Position numbers and translations under genes: made by a program. A stretch of DNA of 7,706 nt from Desulfobacterales bacterium. Lineage in GTDB: Bacteria > Desulfobacterota > DSM-4660 > Desulfatiglandales > Desulfatiglandaceae. Numbering within the stretch: position 1 is the first letter of the stretch; each line of letters opens with the position of its first letter. The DNA is taken from positions 1 to 7,706 of the forward strand of contig JAMOVZ010000274.1 of NCBI GenBank assembly GCA_027061865.1. Direction: 5' to 3'. Positions 6,546 to 7,706 of the stretch are shown here, piece by piece. A model generated the notes under the pieces. The model did no database searches, had not been told where the DNA came from, and saw nothing but the letters and a program-made list of their open reading frames with translations.

Positions 6546-7667
6546 ATGTATTTCCTTGAACTACCATTCAAGAATCTATCTAGGCGACCTTTTAGGGCGT
6601 TTTTCACTATTGTGGGGATATCTGCGGCAGTGGGATCCTTCATAGGGTTCATAGGGCTTGCCCGTGGGATGCAGGGAGCTTGTAGGGAGATCCTGGTCGA
6701 AAGAGGCACTCACATATTTGCCTATCCAAAAGGGATCGTGGATCTACTTGGTTCCTCTCTTGATGCAAGGCTAGCCCACGAAATAGCCTCTGTTGAAGGC
6801 GTAACCCAGGTAAGTGAGGAATTGATCAGCCTGATGGAACTAGACACGGGGCAGATAATCTTTGTAACTGGATGGCCCCTCCAAAGTTATCTGTGGAAGG
6901 GCGTGCGTCTTGAAAAAGGCAGACTTCCTCACCATCTGGACGAGTGCGCCGTGGTTTTGGGCAAAAATATAGCCACCGCCCTTGGTTATGACGTAGGAAC
7001 AGAATTTGCCATACGGGGCAAGAATTTTACTGTGGTTGGGATTTGCAAATTAGGACCCATGGCAAGGAACAATACTATCATCTTTCCCATTAAGCTCCTC
7101 CAAGAACTCACAAACCGAGGCAATAAGGTTTCGGCATTCAACATCCAAATAGAAAGCCTTCATGATCCGAGCGCAATAAGAAGAATAATAGGGGAGCTCT
7201 CAAAGAGATTCCCTGAACTTTGTTTTGTGGAAGGCCGCTCCGTCTCGGACAATAACAAAATGCTGCAAATTTTCAGGGCCATGGCCTGGGCAACTTCTGT
7301 AGTGGCACTTTTTATAGGCCTTGCAATGATAATCAATACACTGTTGATGTCAGTCCTTGAGAGGACAAAGGAAATAGGGATACTTAAGGCCATTGGCTGG
7401 CATCCTTTGAGAATCCTCTCGATGATATTACTTGAGGGAGTACTGCTCGCTGCTTGCGGTGGGATAGTTGGAACATTGCTCGGTATAGTGGGTATTCATT
7501 GGCTTGCACAATTTCCCCAGGTAAGAGGTTTTATATATCCGCTAGTGGATGGTGGTCTTATCATGGAGGTGGTATTGGCTACCTTCGCCCTGGGTTTGAT
7601 AGGCAGCATATACCCGGCGCTGAGGGCAGTCTCTTTGAATGCTGCCGAGGCGATCAGGTATAAGTAA
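6546..7667 (+). CDS. ABC transporter permease, FtsX/MacB (LolC/E-like) family
   Basis: A 373-aa inner-membrane subunit with the four-helix FtsX/MacB plan. TM1 spans about residues 19-38 (FFTIVGISAAVGSFIGFIGLA). A periplasmic MacB-like core domain of about 200 residues follows. TM2 spans about 246-268, TM3 about 292-319 and TM4 about 338-359. Between TM2 and TM3 is the conserved cytoplasmic coupling segment ERTKEIGILKAIGW (272-285), which docks on the ATPase. The C-terminus YPALRAVSLNAAEAIRYK is also typical. It is a complete, unbroken family member. The ATG at 6546 has a GGGAGGG site just upstream and gives the expected MYFLELPFKNLSRRPFR start. A TTG at 6528 in the same frame would overlap the ATPase stop and add six residues. 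It forms a transporter with the ATPase encoded before it, probably a heterotetramer of two of each. With only four helices and a large outer domain it likely moves membrane-bound or periplasmic substrate. Confidence 0.93.
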   Translation: MYFLELPFKNLSRRPFRAFFTIVGISAAVGSFIGFIGLARGMQGACREILVERGTHIFAYPKGIVDLLGSSLDARLAHEIASVEGVTQVSEELISLMELDTGQIIFVTGWPLQSYLWKGVRLEKGRLPHHLDECAVVLGKNIATALGYDVGTEFAIRGKNFTVVGICKLGPMARNNTIIFPIKLLQELTNRGNKVSAFNIQIESLHDPSAIRRIIGELSKRFPELCFVEGRSVSDNNKMLQIFRAMAWATSVVALFIGLAMIINTLLMSVLERTKEIGILKAIGWHPLRILSMILLEGVLLAACGGIVGTLLGIVGIHWLAQFPQVRGFIYPLVDGGLIMEVVLATFALGLIGSIYPALRAVSLNAAEAIRYK

Positions 7668-7689
7668 TGATTTGCTTTCAACTCTTGAG

Positions 7690-7697
7690 AAGGAGGA
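7690..7697 (+). promoter_or_regulatory. Ribosome binding site of the next gene
   Basis: AAGGAGGA lies three bases before the ATG at 7701, 23 bases after the permease stop. It is the same octamer as the ribosome site of the carrier-protein gene. It indicates the operon continues beyond the window. Confidence 0.7.
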
Positions 7698-7700
7698 TCA

Positions 7701-7706
7701 ATGAGG
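7701..7706 (+). CDS. Start of a truncated downstream gene (first two codons)
   Basis: ATGAGG at the right edge, placed correctly behind a strong ribosome site, is the likely start of a fourth gene of the ACP-ABC operon (Met-Arg...). Nothing about its product can be said. The 33-base gap after the permease and the absence of a terminator favour cotranscription. Confidence 0.55.

Overview
The window carries six intact or near-intact genes, all on the + strand, plus the first codons of a seventh at the right edge. It reads as the left part of a small specialised acyl-lipid or natural-product locus with its own pathway regulator. The gene content (a LolD/MacB-type ABC pair, a free acyl carrier protein and a STAND regulator), the moderate GC, and the heavy use of AGG/AGA and ATA codons would fit a Gram-negative anaerobe, perhaps of the Desulfobacterota. 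That placement is an inference and weak; no rRNA, tRNA or marker gene is present to settle it.

Layout. Positions 60-323 hold a small uncharacterised protein whose frame is open to the left edge. A 102-base gap with one short hairpin follows. Positions 426-3797 encode a 1123-residue regulator with an N-terminal P-loop ATPase of STAND/MalT type, a long helical-repeat middle, and a C-terminal winged helix plus BTAD domain as in SARP regulators. Positions 3934-5322 encode a stand-alone condensation-superfamily acyltransferase (HHxxxDA active site). Positions 5435-5830 encode an acyl carrier protein with a large insertion. Positions 5854-6531 and 6546-7667 encode an ABC ATPase and its FtsX/MacB-type permease. 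A strong ribosome binding site and ATG at 7690-7703 open a further gene.

The main discovery is regulatory. The gaps before the acyltransferase and before the acyl carrier protein each contain the same tandem heptamer, GTCAGTT-N4-GTCAGTT (11-base period). In both, exactly 8 bases separate the second heptamer from a -10-like hexamer (TAGATT and TACCAT). Direct heptamers with 11-base period, 8 bases from the -10 box, are the published operator geometry of Streptomyces SARP activators. A SARP-type DNA-binding domain is encoded immediately upstream. I infer that the 426-3797 protein activates two promoters: one for the acyltransferase and one for the acyl carrier protein-ABC transporter operon.

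Working model (inference): the carrier protein holds an acyl chain, the condensation-like enzyme transfers it to a hydroxyl or amine acceptor, and the ABC pair extracts or exports the product or gives self-protection. Chain-building enzymes, an activating ligase and a phosphopantetheinyl transferase are not in the window and may lie to the right.
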